From a virus: 64,000 bases of DNA. How positions within the stretch are numbered: the stretch's first letter is position 1; each line of letters starts with the position of its first letter. Of this stretch, positions 46,745-55,848 are shown piece after piece. A program made the translations under genes and the position numbers. Below the pieces are notes generated by a model. That model saw only the letters and a list, made by a program, of their open reading frames with translations, searched no databases and was not told the origin of the DNA. The stretch is taken from IMG/VR virus record IMGVR_UViG_3300027973_000032, positions 46,289 through 110,288 of that record, one strand, 5' to 3'.

Positions 46745-47403
46745 ATTTTTGTTTTAATATATTGATATTTTTCAAATATTTTTCTTGCATATACACTAAC
46801 CCTAATCTCATCTTCATCTACTCGATCAAATGGTAGTATGCAATAAAAATTATTAATTAACTCAGTCATAGGAACTTTTAATGTTTTATATAACACGTTA
46901 GGGTCATTAAATTCTGTTAAGTAAATTTCGTAAATTTGATCAAAATATAATTTTCTATCACGTAATGATCGAGCTAAATTACCATTAATATATATTTTCC
47001 AACAAGTATCTGTATAGTCTTGTATAACAGTAATATCATTGGTAAGATCATACTCTAAAGGCACACTAGTGTCTATTATGCATGGAAATTGAAATATCAC
47101 ATCATGTATGCTTTGTAATATTTCTTCTTGCTCATCTAATCGAATAAATGCGTAGTCTTTGGCATCTGGACTAAAAATAACTTTATAGTTATGTATGACA
47201 TCTGTGCCTTCTAGCAAGCTTTTAACTTGACTAAAAGTTACAGTAACAGATGGCAATGCTTGATCATTGGCCATATTAGATATGCCTTTTATTTCACCAG
47301 TCTCGGGTTCATAAAAAACAAATCTAAAATCATCTTGTTTGATTTTGTCTTCGTAGGATTTTAAATCTTCCTCGGTGATGTCCCACTCTACTTGTAACAA
47401 CAT
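46741..47403 (-). CDS. hypothetical beta-rich protein in glycan island
   Basis: A 220-residue acidic protein (MLLQVEWDITEEDLKSYEDK). The middle (DTCWKIYINGNLARSLRDRK) and the ending (KIFEKYQYIKTKI) suggest a beta-sandwich like those of fibre-associated proteins. FVFYEPETGEIKGISN near the start resembles phage tail proteins. It may be the acceptor or scaffold for the flanking transferases. Role is a guess. Confidence 0.45.
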   Translation of the reverse strand: MLLQVEWDITEEDLKSYEDKIKQDDFRFVFYEPETGEIKGISNMANDQALPSVTVTFSQVKSLLEGTDVIHNYKVIFSPDAKDYAFIRLDEQEEILQSIHDVIFQFPCIIDTSVPLEYDLTNDITVIQDYTDTCWKIYINGNLARSLRDRKLYFDQIYEIYLTEFNDPNVLYKTLKVPMTELINNFYCILPFDRVDEDEIRVSVYARKIFEKYQYIKTKI

Positions 47404-48246
47404 TTAATTTATTCCTGTAATTTTTTCTAATTGATTTATTATATGATCTGTTAAAAAACTATATTCTGTATAATGGAATAAGCCTTGTTGTTGATAATTG
47501 CCTATTTTAAGTTCACATTTTTTGTCAAAATATGCCCCAATGCTATCCTGCCAAGATTCAGTTGGGCTCTCCCAATTTTGAATCATGGGCTTCATATGAG
47601 TAAAAGTTATAGGTGCATTTTTATGACTAACTAGATTTTCGCAATCTAAAATTTTGGCAGCTAAACTAACAGTTACATCCATACTGGGCAATTTAGGATA
47701 ATTTACATTAACATAACGCCCATAAAACAATTCCCAATTATTACTGATATCTTCGACCCAATTAAAATATTCTTTTGCATAATCGCTCTTTTTAAAATAA
47801 GCAGCACCAAAGTAAAAGTTTGGTAAGTTATTACTATCAAATGTTTTTCTGTAATATCTCCCAGTTATAATTTTTCCTCTGTAGTCTAATACATTACTGG
47901 TTAAAAATACGTCATAATCTTTTAAATATTCCCACCAAATATCCAAGTTAGAAAACGCCAACATGTCTGCATCCAATACAATAGTTTCGTCATATGGACT
48001 ACAATGATAGAGTTTCCATCTATCTTCTGTTTTAAAAAATGTAGTTGTTTTATTTCTATCACGCCATGGGACTGGGACAATTTGATCGAATACTAAACGA
48101 TATTTTTCAGGAACTTTATTGTCAGTGACCAAACTTATGTTACTATCAGGCATATGATTTTTTATACTCAATGCTAATGCATAAGCAGATCTTGTATACT
48201 TTTTTAACTTGGCATCCTCAGCGAATATCAAAAATCCTTTAGACAT
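47404..48246 (-). CDS. GT8-like glycosyltransferase
   Basis: A 280-residue protein (MSKGFLIFAEDAKLKKYTRS). ISLVTDNKVPEKYR and SPYDETIVLDADMLAFSNLD carry the nucleotide-sugar and DxD (DAD) sites; FGAAYFKKSDYAKEYFNWV is the acceptor-side helix. It is a paralogue of the larger neighbour at 48239, which has the same domain with an insertion. Overlaps that gene by 8 bases. Confidence 0.65.
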   Translation of the reverse strand: MSKGFLIFAEDAKLKKYTRSAYALALSIKNHMPDSNISLVTDNKVPEKYRLVFDQIVPVPWRDRNKTTTFFKTEDRWKLYHCSPYDETIVLDADMLAFSNLDIWWEYLKDYDVFLTSNVLDYRGKIITGRYYRKTFDSNNLPNFYFGAAYFKKSDYAKEYFNWVEDISNNWELFYGRYVNVNYPKLPSMDVTVSLAAKILDCENLVSHKNAPITFTHMKPMIQNWESPTESWQDSIGAYFDKKCELKIGNYQQQGLFHYTEYSFLTDHIINQLEKITGIN

Positions 48247-49894
48247 TTAGTTCCTCATTTAATATTCTGCTTATACTAAATTTATTCATTACATGCACAT
48301 TAATACTCTTAGTTTTCATTAATGTATATTCACCTCGATATTTTTCTTTTTCAATTAAAAATTTCATCTCAGTATCTTCATGTTCAAGTAATATGTCTTT
48401 GTCAATGGTATAGTATAATTTTCCTGGCAGATCATGGGACCATGTGCCATTTTGATATCCATTCATGACATGTATAGCGATACTAAAAGCAAAGTCATTT
48501 CTATATAACCCTTGCTCAATTTGATAGATATATCTATAATAATTCCAGTTTTCTTGTATATGTCCTAGGTAATTAAAAAAGATTTCTGTATTTTTATTTT
48601 TTCTAAAAAAGAACACAGTGGCCCAATAGAAGTCAATGCTTTTATCGCTTAAAGTAATTAATCTTGGGTCATACCTATAACCACTAAGATCTACTGCCTG
48701 TTTATGTATTAAAAAATCATGGGGCTGTTGCCAGCAATATTTTAATATATCGTTATTGATTAAGTAGTCGCAATCAATAACCAAAGTTTCATCAAATGGA
48801 CTCAATTCAAAACTTTTAATACGAATATCATTTTTAAATCTTAGTTTTTTATGAGTCATCGCACCATCAAAATATTGACGATATTGTGGAGCAGAATCAT
48901 ATACTAAAAATCTTTCTTTGGTATTTTCCCACAAATCATATCTAATTTTATCTTTAGTGTTATTATGTGCAAGATCATAATTTATTAATGATATCCATAA
49001 AACTCTTTCATGAAATAATATATCACCTTTGGTAAATTTAGTTTGCTGCGTTAATTCCTTGACATTTTCTAAAACAACGTCATATTGGTCTAGGCTAAAT
49101 TTTTCTTTTTCCTCATATTCATTATGGCATCTATATAAAGTGTTTTCATACCAAACGTGTTGGCCTACCAAATAGGGTAAATTAGGATACCATTTATCAA
49201 TGTCAATACCTTCATAAACTCTAATAAAATTATCCTCAATTTTATAAGTTTTTTGAATATTAGTATTGCTTGCAGATATTTTATCAATTTTACTCATCCA
49301 TAAAGTACGATTAAACAGAACAATATCACCTTTAATTATTTCTTCAATGACTTCGCTATCTCGAACACGATCAATTAATGAAATATATTTGTCTTTACTA
49401 AATATTTCTCCTTCAGTATATTGTATAGCACATCTATATAACGTGTTTTCATACCAAACGTGTTGGCCTACCAAGTAAGGCAAGTTTGGGTACCATTTGT
49501 CGATGTCAATGCCTTCATAAACTGGTTCAAAGTCTTCTTGATTAAAAGTGTAAACTTCTTTCTCAGCGACTTCAACAACTTCAAGAACTTCAAGAACTTC
49601 AGGACCTTCGTTAATTTTGTGCCATATAGTACCATTATAAAAAGCCAAACTGTTTACAGGATATTGCCAGGTCGATGTCCAAGGCTGTACTTCCGCATCT
49701 TGAACAACTTTTATGACCATGTCAACGTCGTCTTTATAATTGGGATATTGTTGATATAACCAATCAGCACTATCTGTGACTAAGGCTACAGGCACACCTA
49801 AGTACTGTTTTACTCGTCTCGCAGCATTTAACGCCAATTTAGCATAGTCAATCTGCTCATTGTTTAGAGCATAGATTAGAACTCCTTTGCTCAT
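48239..49894 (-). CDS. GT8-like glycosyltransferase split by carbohydrate-binding-like repeats
   Basis: A 551-residue protein. Residues 1-72 (MSKGVLIYALNNEQIDYAKL) and about 330-551 (SPFDETLVIDCDYLIN, DxD at 374-376) together equal the neighbouring 280-residue enzyme. Between them, 75-325, lies an insert with a 31-residue segment repeated without a single change (125-155 and 226-256; core WYPNLPYLVGQHVWYENTLY) and weaker units (NSLAFYNGTIWHK, VLFNRTLWM). The V-x-Y-x-x-x-LY-x-C/W pattern resembles CBM5/12-type chitin-binding modules. So a transferase may carry its own sugar-binding domains inside the catalytic fold. Confidence 0.65.
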   Translation of the reverse strand: MSKGVLIYALNNEQIDYAKLALNAARRVKQYLGVPVALVTDSADWLYQQYPNYKDDVDMVIKVVQDAEVQPWTSTWQYPVNSLAFYNGTIWHKINEGPEVLEVLEVVEVAEKEVYTFNQEDFEPVYEGIDIDKWYPNLPYLVGQHVWYENTLYRCAIQYTEGEIFSKDKYISLIDRVRDSEVIEEIIKGDIVLFNRTLWMSKIDKISASNTNIQKTYKIEDNFIRVYEGIDIDKWYPNLPYLVGQHVWYENTLYRCHNEYEEKEKFSLDQYDVVLENVKELTQQTKFTKGDILFHERVLWISLINYDLAHNNTKDKIRYDLWENTKERFLVYDSAPQYRQYFDGAMTHKKLRFKNDIRIKSFELSPFDETLVIDCDYLINNDILKYCWQQPHDFLIHKQAVDLSGYRYDPRLITLSDKSIDFYWATVFFFRKNKNTEIFFNYLGHIQENWNYYRYIYQIEQGLYRNDFAFSIAIHVMNGYQNGTWSHDLPGKLYYTIDKDILLEHEDTEMKFLIEKEKYRGEYTLMKTKSINVHVMNKFSISRILNEELNV

Positions 49895-50238
49895 TGAGTC
49901 AATGCCTCTACGCTTCTATTCTTTTTAAGAAGTTGATAATCGTTATAATAACTGTTTGAAGCAATAAAATATTGATCAATTACATCATCTAAAAATTTTT
50001 GTAAATCACTTACTCTAACAGGCAAGTCATTATCATCAATCACAACTACATCAGTAGTATTGCCCATGTCTATTAGTGTTTTAAGAAAAGTAATGAGATC
50101 TTTGGTAATTGTAAATGTACCACCATTTTGGTAGTATACACAATCAGTATGATATTTTTCTTTTAGAGATCTTTTTTGATTATTTAGAGTTACCATAAAA
50201 TTGGCAAACTCTAGAGCCTTTTCCAGTCTTTCGTCCAT
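49891..50238 (-). CDS. conserved phage hypothetical protein
   Basis: A 115-residue protein (MDERLEKALEFANFMVTLNN). KYHTDCVYYQNGGTFTITKD and LITFLKTLIDMGNTTDVVVI are typical of a small family found next to fibre genes in marine T4-like phages. Helix-hairpin-helix layout. It links the glycan island to the tail genes; coupled by ATGA to the transferase. Could be a fibre-assembly or chaperone factor, not shown. Confidence 0.58.
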   Translation of the reverse strand: MDERLEKALEFANFMVTLNNQKRSLKEKYHTDCVYYQNGGTFTITKDLITFLKTLIDMGNTTDVVVIDDNDLPVRVSDLQKFLDDVIDQYFIASNSYYNDYQLLKKNRSVEALTQ

Positions 50239-50291
50239 AGAAACTCCTGCATTGTATATTAATTATCTGCTAGGAGTTGGTGTTAGAAAAT

Positions 50292-51104
50292 TTATGGACC
50301 GCTAGTAGTAGTTACTGTGGGCGCTGTCACTGATACATAAGAACCAGTGGCACGATAATGACTTACAGTGCTGGTAGTTGTTCCATCAACGTCTTCGTCA
50401 ATGTTACCAGTTGAACCTGTGTCTGCAAATGTCATAGTTAAATAAAGATTAGTAGAGTCTGCTCTAGCCTGTACCCTAAAAATATTTCCAGAATAAGTAC
50501 CAGTATCTGTAAAAGTAGTTATTGTTTGATCACTACCAGTCATAGCCGCCCAATTTGAGTAGTTAAACGTCACTGTACTAAAAATAGCAGCCCATCTTCC
50601 GCCTTTTGAAACAGAGCTAGTATAGCCAGTTTGACTGGGTATAATTTTTATTGTACTACCACTATTGAAAAAATATCTTGCCGCATCTGCAGATGCAAAT
50701 GTCACTCTTACAGCATGAGTTCTTGTTCCATTCCAATTAGTAAAAGTTGGATTTACTCCAACAGTTTCTGTTGCTTGAGCACTGCTTAATGTAAATTTAT
50801 TAGTTTGTAACGTAGTTGCTTGACTAGAGTAAGTGCTCCAATCACTGGCCGTAATACTGCCCCCAACTGACACACTAGGAGCTGTGCTTGCTGCATTAGT
50901 TTGATGGTAGGAAATTTTATCCAAATCAGTTTTTAAATTTTGCATTTGACTGGCTGTTATGGTGTTGTCTGCTGCTACTTGACTACTAGTTACTGATTGT
51001 CCATAACCTGATTGGCCACTGCCAGACCCCAACACTGTAGACACTATGGTCTGTATTGCGTTATAATCTGATGCTAAAATTGTATTGCCGGCGCCAATGG
51101 TCAT
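50292..51104 (-). CDS. tail-fibre-associated protein
   Basis: A 270-residue protein of Thr, Ser, Gly and Asn (MTIGAGNTILASDYNAIQTI). The N-terminal third has two repeated segments (NTILASDYNAIQT, NTITASQMQNLKTD, and GSITASDWSTYSSQ) of helical coil type. The rest is a beta-rich domain (RTHAVRVTFASADAARYFFN) seen in phage tail proteins of marine T4-like phages. Behind GAGAGGAATAAAA and a TATAAATA box, so late-expressed. Structural role likely. Confidence 0.65.
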   Translation of the reverse strand: MTIGAGNTILASDYNAIQTIVSTVLGSGSGQSGYGQSVTSSQVAADNTITASQMQNLKTDLDKISYHQTNAASTAPSVSVGGSITASDWSTYSSQATTLQTNKFTLSSAQATETVGVNPTFTNWNGTRTHAVRVTFASADAARYFFNSGSTIKIIPSQTGYTSSVSKGGRWAAIFSTVTFNYSNWAAMTGSDQTITTFTDTGTYSGNIFRVQARADSTNLYLTMTFADTGSTGNIDEDVDGTTTSTVSHYRATGSYVSVTAPTVTTTSGP

Positions 51105-51119
51105 TTTTATTCCTCTCGT

Positions 51120-51127
51120 TATTTATA
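51120..51127 (-). promoter_or_regulatory. T4-late-type promoter box
   Basis: TATAAATA on the minus strand, 16 bases before the ATG at 51104, with AGAGGA between. One-mismatch versions lie before the genes at 52982 (GATAAATA, 53002-53009) and 58344 (AATAAATA, 58364-58371). Confidence 0.7.
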
Positions 51128-52982
51128 GTATTAAACACTCTACTAATTTAATACCAGCTTCAACATTAGTTTCCAATGCAATAGCAAATGCGTCATTGTG
51201 ATTACCAAATGCCTGCGCTGTACCATTAGGAGCTGCTACTAATCTTTGTCCTTTGATGACACTGCCTGCAACTTTAACTGGCACACGGCCTTTCAGCGCA
51301 ACTGCTACCCCGCCCTCTAATTCATTATTCATCAAATAAGCTGGACTTTCAGACACAACACCTACAGCACGAAATCCTGTTTGTGCTGCTGTAACTTCTT
51401 TTTCTCCGCCTACCATTAACACAGTGCCAACATCATAATTGGCATCTGGCAAGTATTTTTCTGCCAAGTCTGCATATTTTGCTGATGTTGATACACCACT
51501 AAAAATGGCACATCTTAATGTGTTTGTGTTTGGATTATAGGTAAATCTGTCATCATCAACTCTTAGTGTTTCACTACTAGTTTTGCCACTGGTAAATGTA
51601 ACATAATAATCAGCATTGGTGTCTGTGGTATTAGTAACACTGATACTGGTAGCTTGTCCTACGTTAAATAAGGCGCTTAATGATGTCCAAGTTGGTAATC
51701 CATTCTTAACTGCCAACACTTGATCTGTTGAGCCAATAGTTAAAAAGTTTGTTAAATTCTGTGAACTTTGATAAACAAGTGATCCAGTAGCACCACCACT
51801 GATTGTGCTAGTAGCGTCTACAAGACCAATAAATCTACGGGCTGTGATATCACCGTTACCATCCCTGACTGTTACAGTATTAACTGTTGCCGCTGTTGCC
51901 GCAGCTCTATAAGTTCCGCCGACATTTAACAGATCTGCTCTACTGGCAGTGCCGCTAAGATCACCATTAAAATTAACTGCATAAATATTGCTAAATTTAT
52001 TATCACTTGACCCTATAGTACTATATTCAGAACCAGGTAATAGTGCTAACCCTTGTAATTTAATTGGGGTTTTTTCAGTTGCTCCCCCACCTAAAACATT
52101 GACGGTAGTTTTAAAAATTATAGGTTTGTCAGCTGAATTGTTCTTGATAACAGCGTTGGTATTATCAATAAAAACTGCTAAGTCGTTGTTATTCCCAACA
52201 GTAAATCCTGGATCAAGAAATCTTGTAAGATTAACAAAACTAGGAGTGCCTACTTTGACAAAGTCGTTAGCTGTTAATAAAGTTGATCCGTTGCTGTCAA
52301 CAATTCCTTTGGCTGCACTGGCTGTGCCCCAATAAACATAATCATTAGAACTAATCCCACTATTACTAGGAGTATTGGCTAAAGTGATACCCTTTTTAAT
52401 TGTAGTGAATACTCTTTGAGTATTTTCAACAAGATCAACATCTAGCAGAGCAATATCTGTTGGTAGATTGAATGTTGTTTTACTTATGATAAAAACAACT
52501 TTGCCATCAATAATGCCTTTGATGATTGGATGCGGATCGCCTTGATCATCATCAACGCTAGTACTCTTAAGTTCAGTAGTTTGTGCATTTTGTACGGCCT
52601 GTGGCCCAATAAGCACAAAGTTATCGTCTCCAGAACAGCTATACAATTGATTTGTATCAGTGTTATACCAAAAATCGCCCACCGATAACCCGCTTGGTTT
52701 TAGTGCTCCTATTTCAGTTCCGCCTGCACTTTTGAATTTATTGCCATCAAAAAACTTTAATTTTTTAACACGAGTATCGTACCAAATTTGACCTGTGATT
52801 TTTCTAGGTGGTTCAGTGCCACTGGCAAAATTTTCTAAAAGATGCACTAGATTTTCATTTTGAACTTCGCCATACCCAGCGTAATTTCTTCCAATTAGAC
52901 TGATGTCTAATGTATTATCCACAGTGCCGTCTTCTACAACTGCAACCAGTGTACCATCATATTTGTTAATATTATATGGCAT
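51123..52982 (-). CDS. tail fibre protein with Peptidase_G2-like C-terminus
   Basis: A 619-residue protein. Residues 1-75 are the shared fibre module: YDGTLVAVVEDGTVDNT, SLIGRNYAGYGE, NLVHLLENFAS, ITGQIWYDT. A long beta-rich shaft follows. The C-terminal KYADLAEKYLPDANYDVGTV then VMVGGEKEVTAAQT-type block matches the Peptidase_G2/intramolecular chaperone domain of phage fibres, which trimerises and may cut itself off. Tail-fibre function is well supported by type; receptor unknown. ATG at 52982 behind GGGTTTAGGGA. Confidence 0.8.
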   Translation of the reverse strand: MPYNINKYDGTLVAVVEDGTVDNTLDISLIGRNYAGYGEVQNENLVHLLENFASGTEPPRKITGQIWYDTRVKKLKFFDGNKFKSAGGTEIGALKPSGLSVGDFWYNTDTNQLYSCSGDDNFVLIGPQAVQNAQTTELKSTSVDDDQGDPHPIIKGIIDGKVVFIISKTTFNLPTDIALLDVDLVENTQRVFTTIKKGITLANTPSNSGISSNDYVYWGTASAAKGIVDSNGSTLLTANDFVKVGTPSFVNLTRFLDPGFTVGNNNDLAVFIDNTNAVIKNNSADKPIIFKTTVNVLGGGATEKTPIKLQGLALLPGSEYSTIGSSDNKFSNIYAVNFNGDLSGTASRADLLNVGGTYRAAATAATVNTVTVRDGNGDITARRFIGLVDATSTISGGATGSLVYQSSQNLTNFLTIGSTDQVLAVKNGLPTWTSLSALFNVGQATSISVTNTTDTNADYYVTFTSGKTSSETLRVDDDRFTYNPNTNTLRCAIFSGVSTSAKYADLAEKYLPDANYDVGTVLMVGGEKEVTAAQTGFRAVGVVSESPAYLMNNELEGGVAVALKGRVPVKVAGSVIKGQRLVAAPNGTAQAFGNHNDAFAIALETNVEAGIKLVECLIL

Positions 52983-53013
52983 TCCCTAAACCCCTTTAGA
53001 ATATTTATCAAAA

Positions 53014-55848
53014 TCAAGCATTATCGTAAACCCACCCTCTGGTTGCTCCAGTATATACTAAATTGAAAGCACGACCTGGAGTAGTAATATTAATATCATC
53101 AGTAGAAGCATTAATCAAATTACCATTTCTTCTAATAAACAATTGAGCTGCTAAACTAATACCAGTTTGGTCAATGAATCGAATTTCATCGCCCACTGCG
53201 GGCGTTAAAGGTAATGTTACTTGAATATTATTATTAAATCTAACTGTGTCTATTAGTAAACGATCCCCGGCCTTAGCTTCATAGTTAGCCCTAATCACTG
53301 TCCAAGCAAGTGTTAACTTGCCCGGGATATCAACTACTGTATCAGCATTACCAATATTAATAGTATCTACCTGAACTCCTGTGCCAGATCCGTTGTCAAC
53401 AAAAAGATTTGCAATATTTGTTAAAGATTTGATCTGACCTTGATCTAGTATGAAATCTTCTTGTACTTCAGCATTCCAAAGCACAGCGGTATTATTGTCA
53501 CCATAAATTCTTCCACTGAGGTATATGTCGCCCAAAATCCCTAATGCACGTGATGGACCATAAGTTCGTACTAGTTCCGAAGCAGTAACTATATCGTCAT
53601 TGTCCTTGAATAATAATCCTGCCCCACCAATACCACTGGCATTAGAATCAAGATTGGGCATTATTAAATTATTATTAACGGTCAAATTATGTTGAATTGT
53701 GACCATACCACCTTCTTGTAAATTGGCAATGTCCTCAATACGACCTATTCTAATTTGACTAGCTACTGCACCAATTTTTAAGTCAGTAACATACGTTGGA
53801 AACAAATCAAACTCAGTAGTAAATTGACCTACTGAGATTGTGCCCTTACTATTGACACCACGACCGTTGATTGTAATACTACCATTGATTTCTAAATTAT
53901 TCTTAATTAGGGTTTGACCAAAAGTATTCCCCATTTCAATGTTAAATGCAGCACCACCAATGGCCAGTGAAGTAACATTTTGGTTGAATATACTGGCTGT
54001 TCTAGTATCATCAGCGGAGCGTATGTCAGCTGATGATCCACCAGTTAAAGACTTTCCTTCAATTACAATATCGCCATCAAAATAAGCCGAAGCATTACGA
54101 ATACGCAGTCGTCCTGTGGAATCCCCAATAACTATGTTGTCAGCTTTGCCACCTAAATATATGTTTTTAGTTTTAGTATCAAAAACATACATAGTTTCTG
54201 TTTTAGCTTTTAAGTAGGCTGGAGTACTGTCGTCATATCCTATGAATACTTGACCAATGACATTTAAATCGTTATTAACATAGGTATCCCCTGTTACAGC
54301 GCCTATAGTAATAAAAGTAGCTTCTCCACCAAAATATATATTTTCTACAGTATCTGGTAAAAAGTTAAAATATAACCCTGCTGGATTTGATGTAGTAATT
54401 TCAGCAGTTCCTGCCACATCAAAAATCAATTTTTTCTGTAAAATTAAGTCTTGTTTAGCCAATGCATCAGTGCTAAATTCAATAGAATTAGTAGCATCTA
54501 AAATTAAGTTGCCTGAAGTAGATCTAACAGTATTGCCTTTAATTAAAACGTTGGTAGATTGAATCTCGTTAGAAACAGTAAGACGATTCTGTATATCTAC
54601 ATCGTTTTTAAATTTAGATATACCAGTAGCACTACCAATGTTTATGGTATTAGTAACAGCACCTAAATTAATTGTCTTAACTGTGGTGTTAAAAAGATTA
54701 AAATTAGTCAATGTAGTGTTTAAACTGCCGCCATCAATATTGACGTTTTGAGTTACGCTTAAATCATTATTGATCTTAGTTGTGCCAGTGCCGGCACCAA
54801 TATTAACTTCTGTAGCAGCACCAGCAAAATTCACTGCGGTTGCTGTGGTATTAACAATGCCAATAGAACTGCTATTAGTTACAATGTTGTTACGGAAATT
54901 AGCATCACCAGCAACATCAAATGTGCTTACTGGGTTTGAATTATAAATGCCCACTCTGCTTCTGGTTGCATCAATATAGATTGCATTCCTAGATCCAGAA
55001 TTATTTTTTACATTTACCGCCAAGTCTGAATTTTGAATATTACTTTTAAGCGTGGTTAGATTAGATGCTAACTCAAATGTTAAATTATTAGATGCGCCCA
55101 ATGTCAACGGTGTATTACTGACAATGGTCAATGAGCCGTTAATAAAACTATTTCCAGTTGTCTGAACAAAGTTACTGACGTTAATAACATTGCCAAATGC
55201 ATCAATTAAGTTTTGCGCACTTAATGCTGTGCCATAAAACCCAAATCCTGTAATTGCTGGGGTAAATCCTTTTCTAATAACTCCGGTTATGCCTTCGTTT
55301 TGTAAAATGCGTCCGGTTGAAGTTAGATAGTTTGGAGTAAATGTGTCTTTACTGAATACACCTAAGAGAGCATCACCAATTTTTAATTTGATTAAAGTTT
55401 TTGTTACACCACCAACATCAGTTATGTTAATAATTTCGTTACCAGAAACACCTTGTTGTGCTGTGTAAATAGGGCCTGCTAGTCTTGTACCTTGACCATC
55501 ATTAAAATACAACTGTCTTCTTAAACTGTCAATCCAAATATCACCAGGACTTAAAGAGGGTTCGACGCTGCTGACCTGTGGTCTATTTGGTTCTTTAAAG
55601 ATGCTACCATTAAAAATTCTAATTTTTTCTTCACTAGTGTCATACCATATCTGCCCTTTAATGGGAGCTTTTGGTGCAGTTGTGCTGGCAAAGTTTTCTA
55701 ATAATTTAATAAAATTTTGATTAAATTCTAAGCCATAATTGTTAGTGCTTTTGCCTACCAGTGTTAAGTCAGTAGATATTTTGTCTACACTGTTATCTAA
55801 GATATCAGCTAATACACTTCCGTCAGTTTTAATTATAGTATATGGCAT
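53014..55848 (-). CDS. long tail fibre protein
   Basis: A 944-residue protein. The N-terminal module is shared with both neighbours: IIKTDGSVLADILDNSVDKI, LVGKSTNNYGLEFNQNFIKL, PIKGQIWYDTSEEKIRIF. The shaft has many weak repeats with NIGAxTGxTxxNNDLxV-type units (for example NINIGSATG, EVNIGAGTGTTKIN, ITIGAVTGDTYVN), each a turn of a trimeric beta-helix. A C-terminal lectin-like part ends NLVYTGATRGWVYDNA. Starts one base into the next gene's stop, so the fibres are one operon. Confidence 0.8.
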   Translation of the reverse strand: MPYTIIKTDGSVLADILDNSVDKISTDLTLVGKSTNNYGLEFNQNFIKLLENFASTTAPKAPIKGQIWYDTSEEKIRIFNGSIFKEPNRPQVSSVEPSLSPGDIWIDSLRRQLYFNDGQGTRLAGPIYTAQQGVSGNEIINITDVGGVTKTLIKLKIGDALLGVFSKDTFTPNYLTSTGRILQNEGITGVIRKGFTPAITGFGFYGTALSAQNLIDAFGNVINVSNFVQTTGNSFINGSLTIVSNTPLTLGASNNLTFELASNLTTLKSNIQNSDLAVNVKNNSGSRNAIYIDATRSRVGIYNSNPVSTFDVAGDANFRNNIVTNSSSIGIVNTTATAVNFAGAATEVNIGAGTGTTKINNDLSVTQNVNIDGGSLNTTLTNFNLFNTTVKTINLGAVTNTINIGSATGISKFKNDVDIQNRLTVSNEIQSTNVLIKGNTVRSTSGNLILDATNSIEFSTDALAKQDLILQKKLIFDVAGTAEITTSNPAGLYFNFLPDTVENIYFGGEATFITIGAVTGDTYVNNDLNVIGQVFIGYDDSTPAYLKAKTETMYVFDTKTKNIYLGGKADNIVIGDSTGRLRIRNASAYFDGDIVIEGKSLTGGSSADIRSADDTRTASIFNQNVTSLAIGGAAFNIEMGNTFGQTLIKNNLEINGSITINGRGVNSKGTISVGQFTTEFDLFPTYVTDLKIGAVASQIRIGRIEDIANLQEGGMVTIQHNLTVNNNLIMPNLDSNASGIGGAGLLFKDNDDIVTASELVRTYGPSRALGILGDIYLSGRIYGDNNTAVLWNAEVQEDFILDQGQIKSLTNIANLFVDNGSGTGVQVDTINIGNADTVVDIPGKLTLAWTVIRANYEAKAGDRLLIDTVRFNNNIQVTLPLTPAVGDEIRFIDQTGISLAAQLFIRRNGNLINASTDDINITTPGRAFNLVYTGATRGWVYDNA

